Shown: positions 49,406 through 57,450 of the stretch, in pieces
Layout of the letters: each line of letters opens with the position of its first letter
Position numbering within the stretch: position 1 is the first letter of the stretch
From: CAIWHR01 sp963713275
Lineage (GTDB): Bacteria; Pseudomonadota; Gammaproteobacteria; Burkholderiales; Casimicrobiaceae
DNA length: 64,000 nucleotides
Direction: 5' to 3'
Assembly: GCA_963713275.1 (NCBI GenBank)
Contig: CAVQLG010000015.1
Location: 1-64,000 of the forward strand
Notes under the pieces: model-generated
The model's database searches: none
What the model was told of the DNA's origin: nothing
Seen by the model: only the letters and a program-made list of their open reading frames with translations
Made by a program: the position numbers and the translations under genes

Positions 49406-49711
49406 GTACCCGCCAATACTTCCGTTTCTCCAATTAGCATGGCGCGGAGGACCTATTACTGAAGGCGAAGCAGGCCCAATTGTCACCTGGCTGTTCTGAC
49501 CTTTTGCGCCAAATCGGTCCACGCCAGATACAGGATTGCCAAGCACGTACATATACACATTTACGCCACCAGCGAGGCCGACAGGATCCGACTGTGTGAA
49601 GCGATCAGTTTTTGGATCGTAGTACCTCGCCCGATAGAAATACAACCCCGTCCCATCATGCTCCCTCCCGGTGTACTGGGTCGAATTCCCACTTGCCTCC
49701 CCGCTCCTCAC
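49310..49711 (-). pseudogene. RHS repeat core fragment with short tail
   Basis: Minus strand: STQYTGREHDGTGLYFYRAR, YYDPKTDRFTQSDPVGLAGG, VNVYMYVLGNPVSGVDRFGA, then KGQNSQVTIGPASPSVIGPP and ~50 further residues. The first three pieces are the conserved end of the RHS-associated core domain (family form: Y-T-GRE-x-D-x-TGLY-(Y/F)-YRARYYDP...SDP-(I/V)-GL-x-GG-x-N-x-Y-x-Y-V-x-N-P). The thousand-plus residues that should precede it are absent, so it is a cassette remnant of an RHS toxin gene. Confidence 0.7.
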
Positions 49712-49847
49712 TGTCTCCCCTTAGCGCGGCCTCTGGCCGCAACCAAAGAAGAGCTGGTGTCGCCCCCGAGGCCGGCGGATTTAATTTGCGAGGACAATAT
49801 CCTCAACCTCACGTGGAGGTAGACCACCGTACGACAACGGAGGCGAC

Positions 49848-51425
49848 ATGGATATTTTCCTCGAAAAGCACCGCGATGCAATCCTGGGCGTCGTCGAAGG
49901 ATTTGACCGGGTGATCTTCAAGGGCTACCTGACCTCGATGTTTCCCGAGGGCGCCTTCGGCCGCTACCTGAACAGGCGGGGCATTCTGCTCAAGGAGGCG
50001 GGGAAGTTCTTCGAGCGCGAAACCGACACGATCAAGCAACACGCCAAAGCGGTGGCCGAACAAGCCGGGCGCCCGTTCCTGTATCTCAACTCGGCGCACA
50101 CCCACGCCAGCGCGCAGTCGAAGGAAGCGCTGGCCCGCAGCATTGCCGAACGCGACGGAATTACCGAAGGCTTGGTCTGCATCTTCTCGGTGCTCGAACC
50201 GAGTATCTCGTTTGCCGTCGTCGGCAATCACCAGACGCATCGTCTCCAGGTGGTGCGGCGCAAGCGCAACTGTCTGCACCTGTACTGGTATCTGATCGAC
50301 CCGAATCTGGGCTGGATGCATGTCCGCATCCAGACCTGGGCGCCGTATGCGGTCCAGATTTACGTCAATGGCCGCGAGTGGATGTGCCGCCAATTGGAGA
50401 AGGACGGCATTGCCTTCGAGCGCAGCGACAACAAGATCGTCTGGGTTGCCGACTTCGACGCGAGCGCCCGCCTCGCCGAGAAGTTCAAGCACACCGATTG
50501 GCCGCCGCTGCTGCTTCGCCAGGTGGCGATGGTCAATCCGCTGTTGCCGCAAATCGCCGCCGCCGGCTTCGACGGCTACTGGTTCGGCAGCGATCAGGCG
50601 GAGCTGGCCACGGATATCCTGTTCAAGTCCAGAGCCGACCTCGAACGCATCCACGCCGATCTCGTCAACGCCGCCATCATCGGTTTCGGCGCGACCGACG
50701 TCATGCGCTTCCTCGGCCGCAAGCCCCACCACGCCTTCACCGGCGAGGTCGTCATCGACAGCAAGAAGCGCCCCCAAGGCTGCCGCATCAAGTTTCGCAT
50801 CCGCCGCAACTCGATCAAACTCTACGATCACCGCAACGTCCTTCGCATCGAGACCACCCTCAACAATCCGGCAGAATTCAAGATCCTGACCTCGTCCGAA
50901 AGTGCCAATGGCCAGGTCGTCTGTCGGTGGTGCCCGATGCGCAAAGGGGTCTCGAATTTCTGGCGCTACGCCGAAGTCGGCCGCGGCGCCAACTCCCGGC
51001 TGATCGATGCCCTGGCCAACGCTCCCCTTCAAGGCAATGCGACCGACGCTCTCGATCGCCTCTGCCGGTCACAGAGCACAGCCGGTCGGCAGGTCGCCGC
51101 CTTCAACCCGGTGACGGCAGAGAATGTCGCCCTCTTCCAAGCCCTGCTCGCCGGCGAGTTCGCCATTAATGGCTTCCGCAACGGCGATCTCCAAGCCAAG
51201 CTCTACGCCACCGACCCCGCCAACGCAGACGAGGCCCGACGCCGCACTCATCGCACCAGCCGCCTCATCGCCAAATTGCGCGGTCATAGATTGATCGCCA
51301 AGGTCAAGAACACCCGTCTCTATCGCGTCACCCAGCATGGCGTGTCCGCCATGTGGGCCGCCATCCGCTTCCGCAGCATCGACTTCCCGAACGCTTTCAA
51401 TATGCCCCCGTCATTCGCGCAGTAG
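49848..51425 (+). CDS. Orphan element-like protein of unknown function
   Basis: 525 residues, intact: MDIFLEKHRDAILGVVEGFD, RVIFKGYLTSMFPEGAFGRY, LNRRGILLKEAGKFFERETD, LEPSISFAVVGNHQTHRLQV, PNLGWMHVRIQTWAPYAVQI, NPLLPQIAAAGFDGYWFGSD, ATDVMRFLGRKPHHAFTGEV, RRNSIKLYDHRNVLRIETTL, KGVSNFWRYAEVGRGANSRL. The C-terminus (HRTSRLIAKLRGHRLIAKVK, TRLYRVTQHGV) is a winged helix. From memory this family occurs widely and often in several copies per genome, which suggests a mobile gene. No clear terminal repeats are visible. It sits exactly between two truncated genes. Confidence 0.55.
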   Translation: MDIFLEKHRDAILGVVEGFDRVIFKGYLTSMFPEGAFGRYLNRRGILLKEAGKFFERETDTIKQHAKAVAEQAGRPFLYLNSAHTHASAQSKEALARSIAERDGITEGLVCIFSVLEPSISFAVVGNHQTHRLQVVRRKRNCLHLYWYLIDPNLGWMHVRIQTWAPYAVQIYVNGREWMCRQLEKDGIAFERSDNKIVWVADFDASARLAEKFKHTDWPPLLLRQVAMVNPLLPQIAAAGFDGYWFGSDQAELATDILFKSRADLERIHADLVNAAIIGFGATDVMRFLGRKPHHAFTGEVVIDSKKRPQGCRIKFRIRRNSIKLYDHRNVLRIETTLNNPAEFKILTSSESANGQVVCRWCPMRKGVSNFWRYAEVGRGANSRLIDALANAPLQGNATDALDRLCRSQSTAGRQVAAFNPVTAENVALFQALLAGEFAINGFRNGDLQAKLYATDPANADEARRRTHRTSRLIAKLRGHRLIAKVKNTRLYRVTQHGVSAMWAAIRFRSIDFPNAFNMPPSFAQ

Positions 51426-52436
51426 AGACAATTCTCGAGGAGGAATTTCATAGCCCTTCCACGGCGCCTCGCCGGTCTCGCTGACGTAGCGGCCCGCCAG
51501 GTACAGGCCGTCGACCACGCTGGTCGCGCGGGTCAGGCCGAGGCTCTGGGCGGCGGCGTCGAGTTCAGCGCGCGCCATTCTCACGTCGAGCCGTTCGTCG
51601 AGCGCGCGCCGTGCCAGTTCGGCCTCGTCGCGCGGCGCCTTGGGCAGGTCGGGCAGCCGCTCGGGCAGGGTCAGCCGCGCCGACTGCGTCGCAGTCAGCC
51701 CGAGCACGCGCACCAGCGCCTCCCGCGCGGCGGTTGCCGCGTGCTGCGCGCGCGCCAACTGCGCGGCGGCGTCGGCATAGAACGCCTGCTCGCGCGCTCG
51801 CTGAAAACGGCTGTAGTTGCCGACCGCCTGCATCCGCCGCGCCAGTTCGGCGCTGGCCGCGCCGGCCTGTTTGACCTGAACGAAGTACGCAAGCGACTGC
51901 TGTGCGGCCACGGCGCGCACCCAGGTCACGCGTGCTTCGGTTGCCGTTGACAGCACGTCGCCTGCGCTACGCAGGCGCAGCTGTTGCTGCTGCTGTTCGG
52001 CGATCCGTGTGCGTGCCGGCAGCGTCAGCAGGTCGAGCAGCGAAATGGCCAGCGTGCGCTCGATGTCCTTGAACGCATTGCCGTCGGCGTTGCGCACCAT
52101 GCGCTCGAAGGCGAACACCGGGTTGGGCAGACGCGCGGACTGGGTGGCGGCTGCTGCTGCGGCTTCGCCTTGCGCGAGCAGCGCCTGCAGCCCCGGGCTG
52201 TAGGCGAGCGCGATGCGCACGGCATCGTCCGCGGACAGCGGCCTGGCGAGCAGCCGATCGACTTCGGCGGCCGCATCGCTCCGCGCCTCGTCGGTCGCCA
52301 GCCACTGGACCTCGGCACCGACGGTGCTGCGCGAGAAGCCCTGCAGTTGTTCGCGGTCACCTTCGATCGTCAGCGCCGCGCAACCGCTGAGCAACGCGAC
52401 CAGCGCGAGCAGCGGCCAACGTGGAAGACGGCTCAT
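51411..52436 (-). pseudogene. TolC-family outer membrane factor, truncated at the C-terminus
   Basis: 341 residues from the ATG at 52436. Lipoprotein signal: RWPLLALVALLSGCAALTIE with the lipobox Cys. Then LARPLSADDAVRIALAYSPG, LQALLAQGEAAAAAATQSAR, LPNPVFAFERMVRNADGNAF, QQQLRLRSAGDVLSTATEAR and LPERLPDLPKAPRDEAELAR, the first OEP repeat of CzcC/TolC-like exporters. The second repeat should follow at GEAPWKGYE, but the frame turns into IPPRELSLLRE and stops. The cut lies at ~51445, next to the element-like gene. Probably part of a metal or drug efflux system. Confidence 0.7.
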
Positions 52437-52804
52437 TTGGGCGCTCCGTGGTGGGCATCGTGGCCGTCCGTTGACGGCGACGGTGGGCCGGTGGGGCGTT
52501 GCGGCTTCGACGCCGGCGCACGCAGTGCTTCGCGCGATTCGCGGCCATACGCCTGCCAGCCGCCGATCTGGCGTACACGCTCGTTCGCCTCCGGCCACGG
52601 CGCGACGGACTCGTCCTGGTACGCCCGGTAACCCGTCAGCGCCGAGCGATAGGCAACGTCGTTGGCGGGTGCCCGCGCCGAGCTCTGCAGCGCTCGCGCT
52701 TCGGCGACGCCTGCCGACTCGCCCGCAACCCCCAGCGGCTGCGCCTGCACGCCGACGCAGACCAGGGCAATCGTCAGCAAGTACATCATCCTCGAAATGG
52801 GCAT
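52433..52804 (-). CDS. Small periplasmic protein upstream of the exporter
   Basis: 123 residues from the ATG at 52804. Signal peptide MPISRMMYLLTIALVCVGVQ then AQPLG. The mature part has DVAYRSALTGYRAYQDESVA, PWPEANERVRQIGGWQAYGR and ends in a Pro/His-rich tail (TDGHDAHHGAPK). 'Y-R-S-A-(L/F)-x-x-Y-R-x-(Y/F)-x-D-x-x-V-x-PW-x-x-AN' is a motif of small proteins encoded just before CzcC-like genes in metal efflux operons; the His tail may bind metal. ATGA overlap with the exporter gene. Confidence 0.6.
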   Translation of the reverse strand: MPISRMMYLLTIALVCVGVQAQPLGVAGESAGVAEARALQSSARAPANDVAYRSALTGYRAYQDESVAPWPEANERVRQIGGWQAYGRESREALRAPASKPQRPTGPPSPSTDGHDAHHGAPK

Positions 52805-53074
52805 GTTCGTTTCCGGTGATGGACAAAGCGACTTGACTGGAGCAGGACATGGCGCGCAACAGCGCAAAGCTGCGACGCCGGCATGCAGTCGCTGCCGGAG
52901 GTTAGGTCAGGCATGCGTCGTTGGCGGCTGCGGCGGAAGGACCCGCAGGGTCACCACCGGACGGCGGAGCATGGGCGGGCGGAACACTGGCATCGACATT
53001 GACATTCCGAGAGGAGACTAGGTTCCATGCAGTACGGGCAAACCCTATCCTGATCGCCGCAACGGCGCCGCGCG

Positions 53075-53345
53075 ATGAACTCGCCGTCGCAACCTTCGGC
53101 CTACAGGCTGTGGTCGCTGGTGATCATCAGCACGCTGGCGTTCGCGATCTTCGCCTTCAGCTTCGATCAGCCGAAGACACGGCGCGACTGGCGCATCCTG
53201 GCGGCCTTCACCGCGTTGCTGATTGCGCTCTTCACGCAGATGTACGGCTTTCCTCTGACGATCCGTCTGCCGTCGGGTTGGCTGGCAACCTGCGTTTCCC
53301 CCGCATCGACGGGTACACGCATGATGCCGGGCCCCTGCCAGAAAC
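53075..53345 (+). pseudogene. Isoprenylcysteine methyltransferase-like gene, N-terminal stub
   Basis: From the ATG at 53075: MNSPSQPSAYRLWSLVIIST, LAFAIFAFSFDQPKTRRDWR, ILAAFTALLIALFTQMYGFP, LTIRLPSGWLAT, then one base out FPRIDGYTHDAGPL. 'RDWR...F-x-ALF-(T/A)-(E/Q)-MYGFPLTIYLLSGWL' is the start of ICMT-like membrane methyltransferases frequent near metal-resistance genes. The SAM-binding C-terminal half is gone; sequence after ~53345 belongs to another stub on the other strand. Confidence 0.6.
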
Positions 53346-53580
53346 GCCAATCATCATCAGGTCGATGTCGCTTGTCGCCCGATCGTGCCCCTTTTGCTAT
53401 CGAGCCGCAGACGAAGGCCGCACGAATGCGGTCTGCGAGTGGCGCCGGCGCGGCGCGTAGCGGCGCGACCCTTCCGGAAATCTTGACGATCACTCCGTGC
53501 AATTCCGCGAATACCGGGCTTGCCCGGATTGCTGGGTAGTGCTTCTGGTTGCCGATCCGCTGCACGGTGACCCGTCCGAC
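53345..53580 (-). pseudogene. Nucleotidyltransferase-domain regulator, fragment
   Basis: Minus strand: RIGNQKHYPAIRASPVFAEL, HGVIVKISGRVAPLRAAPAP, LADRIRAAFVCGSIAKGARS, GD, then a slip. 'GNQKHYQAN-x-x-SP-(V/I)-F-x-EL' plus 'FVYGS-(V/I)-AKG' is the junction of the winged-helix and MNT-type nucleotidyltransferase domains of small regulators. Neither the start nor the Asp-x-Asp catalytic end is intact. It fills the gap between lutC and the ICMT-like stub. Confidence 0.6.
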
Positions 53581-53704
53581 CCTCGCAGTTGAGCGCTTCG
53601 GGTGCGGGACCGGCCATCAACGTTCGCGCTGAACCGACGGTTGCGACCCGCGTCTTACTGTACTGCAGCGGAACTCAGTCGCGAGTCGCCCCCGCTCTGG
53701 CGCC

Positions 53705-54313
53705 CTACGGCGGCGCAGCGGCCGCCACCGTCACCGGCACCACCGTCAGGCTGCGGATGCCCTGCGCACCGTGGATCAGCACGCCTTCGATGTCGGCGGT
53801 GGCCGACGGGCCGGTCATCAGGATCTGGTAGCGCGCGCTCGCGAAGGCGGGGTCGGCGTAGGCGTCGTGCACGCTGGCCAGCAACGCGCCCGGATCGAGC
53901 AGCACGACGAGGTGCTGGGCCAGGAAGCCGAGCGCCTCCATGCCGAGCTCGGCTTCGGTCAGCAGCACCGAGCCGGTCTCGCAGACACCGAAGCGCGCAC
54001 GCACGATGCCGACGTCGACGTCTTCGAGTTCGGCCGGCGCGCGCACTTCGGCCAGCGCACGCGTGCCCGCGACCTCGGGTGTGGCCGACACGATCACGGC
54101 CGCCGCCGGGTGCAGCGCGCGCAGGTGATCGGCCAGCGACATTCCCTCGGGGCGCGGCGCCACCTTGCCGCCCATGCGCTCGAGCGCGGCGCAGAAGCTG
54201 TCCCAGGCCGGCGCCGGGGCGTCGAAGCGCGGCAGCGTCGGCAGCGTGAGGCTGGCGCCGATCGCCGCTGCACCGCGGCGCACGCGGTCGAGAATCTCTT
54301 CGCGGGCGCTCAT
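53705..54313 (-). CDS. lutC: L-lactate utilization protein LutC (LUD domain)
   Basis: 202 residues: MSAREEILDRVRRGAAAIGA, WDSFCAALERMGGKVAPRPE, VGIVRARFGVCETGSVLLTE, HLVVLLDPGALLASVHDAYA, YQILMTGPSATADIEGVLIH, GAQGIRSLTVVPV. 'A-x-x-GV-x-ETGS-(V/L)', 'GPS-x-T-x-DIE' and 'G-x-HG-x-(Q/R)' are LUD-domain landmarks (PF02589). LutC works with LutA and LutB in the Fe-S flavin-independent oxidation of L-lactate to pyruvate. The ATG overlaps the lutB stop (54310-54313). Last gene of the operon. Confidence 0.9.
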   Translation of the reverse strand: MSAREEILDRVRRGAAAIGASLTLPTLPRFDAPAPAWDSFCAALERMGGKVAPRPEGMSLADHLRALHPAAAVIVSATPEVAGTRALAEVRAPAELEDVDVGIVRARFGVCETGSVLLTEAELGMEALGFLAQHLVVLLDPGALLASVHDAYADPAFASARYQILMTGPSATADIEGVLIHGAQGIRSLTVVPVTVAAAAPP

Positions 54314-55722
54314 GACTTCTCTCCCGCGCCCGCGGCCGTCGCACCACGATGCTTCAGCCACCACTGACGGAAGGTCCGCACCGGCGCCGCCGGCACCTCG
54401 CGCTGCCGGCCCCAGGCGTTGAGACGGTTGTAGAGCATGATGCGCGGCAGGTGCTCGACGCCGGCCCCGGCTGCCTCGACCGCGGCGCGGTAGAGCACCG
54501 GGCTCGCGAGCAGCCGGCCCGCCACCTTCATCGCCTGTCTCTTCGCGAACGGCATCGCATTGCGCTCGGCCACCACCTGGCGCCAGGCGTAGAGCTGTGC
54601 GTGCAGGTCGATCTTCACCGGGCACACCGCGCTGCAGCTGCCGTTGAGCGTGCTCGCATAGGGCAAGGCGCTGTACTTGCGCAGATCGAACACCGGGTCG
54701 ATGACGGCGCCGATCGGACCCGCGTACACGGCGCCATAGCTCAGGCCGCCGCTGCGCCGGTATACCGGGCAGGTGTTCATGCAGGCGCCGCAGCGGATGC
54801 ACTTGAGCGACGCGCGGAACGCGTCCAGCCCCAGCCGCTCGGCGCGCCCGTTGTCCACCAGCACCACGTGCATCTCGGTGCCGGGGCGCGGCACGCGGAA
54901 GTGGCTCGTCATCTGCGTGATCGGGCTGCCGAGCGCGCTGCGCGACAAGAGCCGCACGAACACGCCCAGGTGCTCGGTGCGCGGGATGATCTTCTCGATG
55001 CCGACGCAAGCGATGTAGAGCTTGGGCAGATGCACGCTGAGGTCGGCGTTGCCCTCGTTGGTGCAGGTGACGATGGTGCCGGTCTCGGCCACCGCGAAGT
55101 TGGCGCCGGTCATGCCGGCATCGGCGGTCACGAAGCTCGGCCGCGTCGTGCGGCGCTGGCTCTCGGCCAGGTAGTGCACGTCGTGGTTGTCGGGGTCGGT
55201 GCCGAGCGTGCGCGCGAACACCGCCGCCACGTCGGCGCGCAGCTTGTGCACCGCCGGCACGACGATGTGGCTCGGCGGCTCGTCGTCGAGCTGCTGGATG
55301 CGCTCGCCGAGGTCGGTCTCGATCACCGCGATGCCGCGCTGCTCGAGGAAGGGCCTCATCTCGCACTCGTCGGTGAGCATCGACTTGGCCTTGACGAGCG
55401 ACTTCGCGCCCGTCGGACCATGGGCGGCGAGGATGTCGTACACCACCTGGTTGTGCTCGGCCGCATCGCGCGCCCAGTGCACCGTGACGCCATTGGCGCG
55501 GCAGGCGCTCTCGAACTGCTCGAGGTAGCCGGCGAGGTTGGCGAGCGTGTGCTCCTTGATCTGCGAGGCCAGATCCCGCAGCTGCTCCCACTCGGGCACG
55601 GCCGCGGCAGCGCGGTCCCGCTTCTTGCGCAGGTCCCACAGCCGCCGGTCGTGGAACTCAAGGTGGTCCGTCGCAGCGATGAACTCGCTCGAGGCCTCGG
55701 CATGGTCGATGCGCTGGCTCAT
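54310..55722 (-). CDS. lutB: L-lactate utilization protein LutB (Fe-S)
   Basis: 470 residues. The N-terminal LUD domain: VHWARDAAEHNQVVYDILAA, GAKSLVKAKSMLTDECEMRP, VIETDLGERIQQLDDEPPSH, IVVPAVHKLRADVAAVF, TGANFAVAETGTIVTCTNEG, NADLSVHLPKLYIACVGIEK. The C-terminal part has two 4Fe-4S motifs: LKCIRCGACMNTCPVYRRSG and LNGSCSAVCPVKIDL. This is the LutB/LldF architecture, the electron-carrying subunit of the L-lactate dehydrogenase complex. Overlapping start and stop codons with lutA and lutC show one translational unit. Confidence 0.92.
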   Translation of the reverse strand: MSQRIDHAEASSEFIAATDHLEFHDRRLWDLRKKRDRAAAAVPEWEQLRDLASQIKEHTLANLAGYLEQFESACRANGVTVHWARDAAEHNQVVYDILAAHGPTGAKSLVKAKSMLTDECEMRPFLEQRGIAVIETDLGERIQQLDDEPPSHIVVPAVHKLRADVAAVFARTLGTDPDNHDVHYLAESQRRTTRPSFVTADAGMTGANFAVAETGTIVTCTNEGNADLSVHLPKLYIACVGIEKIIPRTEHLGVFVRLLSRSALGSPITQMTSHFRVPRPGTEMHVVLVDNGRAERLGLDAFRASLKCIRCGACMNTCPVYRRSGGLSYGAVYAGPIGAVIDPVFDLRKYSALPYASTLNGSCSAVCPVKIDLHAQLYAWRQVVAERNAMPFAKRQAMKVAGRLLASPVLYRAAVEAAGAGVEHLPRIMLYNRLNAWGRQREVPAAPVRTFRQWWLKHRGATAAGAGEKS

Positions 55723-56477
55723 GACACGTCCTCCAGCCGCGCCCCGTTGAGAACCTGCGCGATGTGCATGAAGCGCACCGGCAGCCCCATGCGCTCGGCG
55801 CAGCCCTTCTGGTGCATCAGGCAGCTCATGTCGGCCGAGACGATGACCTCGGCGCCGGCGCGGTGGTGGTCACTCACCTTGTCCTGCCCCATGCGCGCCG
55901 ATACCGGCTCCTCGAACACCGAGAACGTGCCGCCAAAGCCGCAGCATTCGTCCGGGCGCTCGGGCGTCGCGAAGCTCAGCCCCTTCACTGCCGAGAGCAG
56001 CGTGGCCGGCTTGCTGAACGGCGCCGCGTGCACCGCCTCCGACATCGACGCGTGCCCGAGTTTGCGCAGCGACGTGCAGCCGTTGTGCAGGCCGACGCGA
56101 TGCGGGAACTCGGCCCACGGAAAGGCGCGCACGCCGAGCACGTCGTGCACGAACTCCACCAGCTCGAAGGTGCGCGCGCGGACCTGCCGCACTTCGGCCG
56201 TCTGCTCGATCGCGGTCAGGTGCTCGCGCACGTGGTGCACGCAGCTGCCCGACGGCCCGACGATGTGCTCGAAGCCGGCGAAGTTGCGTACGAACAGCGC
56301 CTCGGCGCCGCCGGCATCGGCCTCGCAGCCGCTGTTGGCCATCGGCTGGCCGCAGCAGGTCTGCTCGAGCGGGTAGTGCACTTCGCAGCCGAGCTTCTCC
56401 AGCAAATCGAGCGTGGCGATCGCCACCTCGGGGAAGAAGGCATCGACGTAGCAGGGGACGAACAGGCCAACCTTCAT
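55719..56477 (-). CDS. lutA: L-lactate utilization protein LutA (CCG domains)
   Basis: 252 residues: MKVGLFVPCYVDAFFPEVAI, ATLDLLEKLGCEVHYPLEQT, CCGQPMANSGCEADAGGAEA, SGSCVHHVREHLTAIEQ, HRVGLHNGCTSLRKLGHASM, PDECCGFGGTFSVFEEPVSA, EVIVSADMSCLMHQKGCAER. Two CCG (PF02754) modules with CCGQP and CCGFGG are the Fe-S/heterodisulfide-reductase-like signature of LutA/LldE. The ATG at 56477 overlaps the stop of the dehydrogenase stump upstream, so the operon once included that gene. Confidence 0.92.
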   Translation of the reverse strand: MKVGLFVPCYVDAFFPEVAIATLDLLEKLGCEVHYPLEQTCCGQPMANSGCEADAGGAEALFVRNFAGFEHIVGPSGSCVHHVREHLTAIEQTAEVRQVRARTFELVEFVHDVLGVRAFPWAEFPHRVGLHNGCTSLRKLGHASMSEAVHAAPFSKPATLLSAVKGLSFATPERPDECCGFGGTFSVFEEPVSARMGQDKVSDHHRAGAEVIVSADMSCLMHQKGCAERMGLPVRFMHIAQVLNGARLEDVS

Positions 56478-56930
56478 GCACTCACCTCCACGGCCGCTTC
56501 GAGCGGCATCGCGCAACAGTCGACGAGCGGGACGAACGAACGGTACGGCACGCCCGCGAACTCCGACAGCCCGATCTCGCAGGGCGGGCCGGACGAGCCG
56601 CCGCTCGTGCAGCCGGCCGGCAGTGCCGCCTTCAGGTGACGCAGCGCGTAGGCGTTGAGCTCGGGTTGCGTGAAGCCGCGGTCGCCGGCGAAGCCGCAGC
56701 ACTGCACCGCGTCCACCGTCACCACCTGCGAGGTGCAGCGCGCGACGATCGCGACCAGTTGGTCGGCCCGGCCGGTCTTGCGCGCGCTGCACACCGGGCG
56801 CAAGGCCACCGGCGCCTCGAGCGAATCCGGCCGCACGCGCGGCAGCACGCGGTCGTGGACGAACTCGATCGCGTCCGGCACCGCGGGCCGGCCCGCCGGC
56901 GTGAGCGATGTGTACATCCGGCGCTTGCGC
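56474..56930 (-). pseudogene. FAD/Fe-S lactate dehydrogenase, C-terminal stump
   Basis: Minus strand: VPDAIEFVHDRVLPRVRPDS, LEAPVALRPVCSARKTGRAD, QLVAIVARCTSQVVTVDAVQ, CCGFAGDRGFTQPELNAYAL, RHLKAALPAGCTSGGSSGPP, CEIGLSEFAGVPYRSFVPLV. This is the CCG-containing end of Dld-type FAD-linked oxidoreductases with a C-terminal Fe-S domain, whose full length is ~930 residues. The FAD domains are missing; similarity ends near 56930, where unrelated sequence begins. The remaining piece is still coupled to lutA by overlap. Confidence 0.75.
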
Positions 56931-57450
56931 GGCAAGATCGACGATGGGCACACCCTACCCCTGGGTCAAGAAAAACCTGCGGGGCACCGTTTACAAACCC
57001 GATCCGTCGCGAGGGTTATGCAACCTACCGCGAATAGTCGAGAAAGCCGGCCTCGGTCACCCCAGGCTCGAAACAGCACCGGCTGAACCGGATCATAGCG
57101 CTGCGCAACCGCAGGCGAGGAGCGACGATTGGCAGGGATGTTACCGTAAGCAAGTGGGGATGTGGGGTCAGGTCTAGCATCATAGCGCTCAAGCGTGCGC
57201 TCGGCTTCCTCCGCAGCCCGGGGGTGTCGAGCGGCGAATGCTCGATCGGGTGGGCGGTGCGATCGCAGGTGCGACGGGCATCGTGCGAGCAGCCCGAGGA
57301 GATCCTCGCCATCGAAGAGTCGCCATGTCCCGCGACTACCGCCAGACCGACAAAAAGGGCGTCTCCGCGCGGATCCTCGCGGAAGAGCACGGGCCCGCGG
57401 CGTGGAATACCGCGGCCATGCCCCGCCCGAGCATGGCCTGCGTCGCGCGA
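56931..57450. other. Junction segment without a supported gene
   Basis: About 520 bp between the dehydrogenase stump and the Kor operon end. It includes GGGGTCAGGTCTAGCATCAT at 57164, a wording often found at ends of insertion sequences or RAYT-linked repeats, and short broken frames. I read it as the scar where the 5' end of the lactate dehydrogenase gene was lost. Confidence 0.4.

Noticed and set aside
48998..49711. RHS toxin plus immunity gene pair
   Set aside because: The acidic protein is on the opposite strand and overlaps the RHS tail end; immunity genes normally follow the toxin in the same direction.
52868..53074. Open frames between the periplasmic protein gene and the ICMT-like stub
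   Set aside because: Short, no ribosome site, no conserved motif; only a promoter region is likely.
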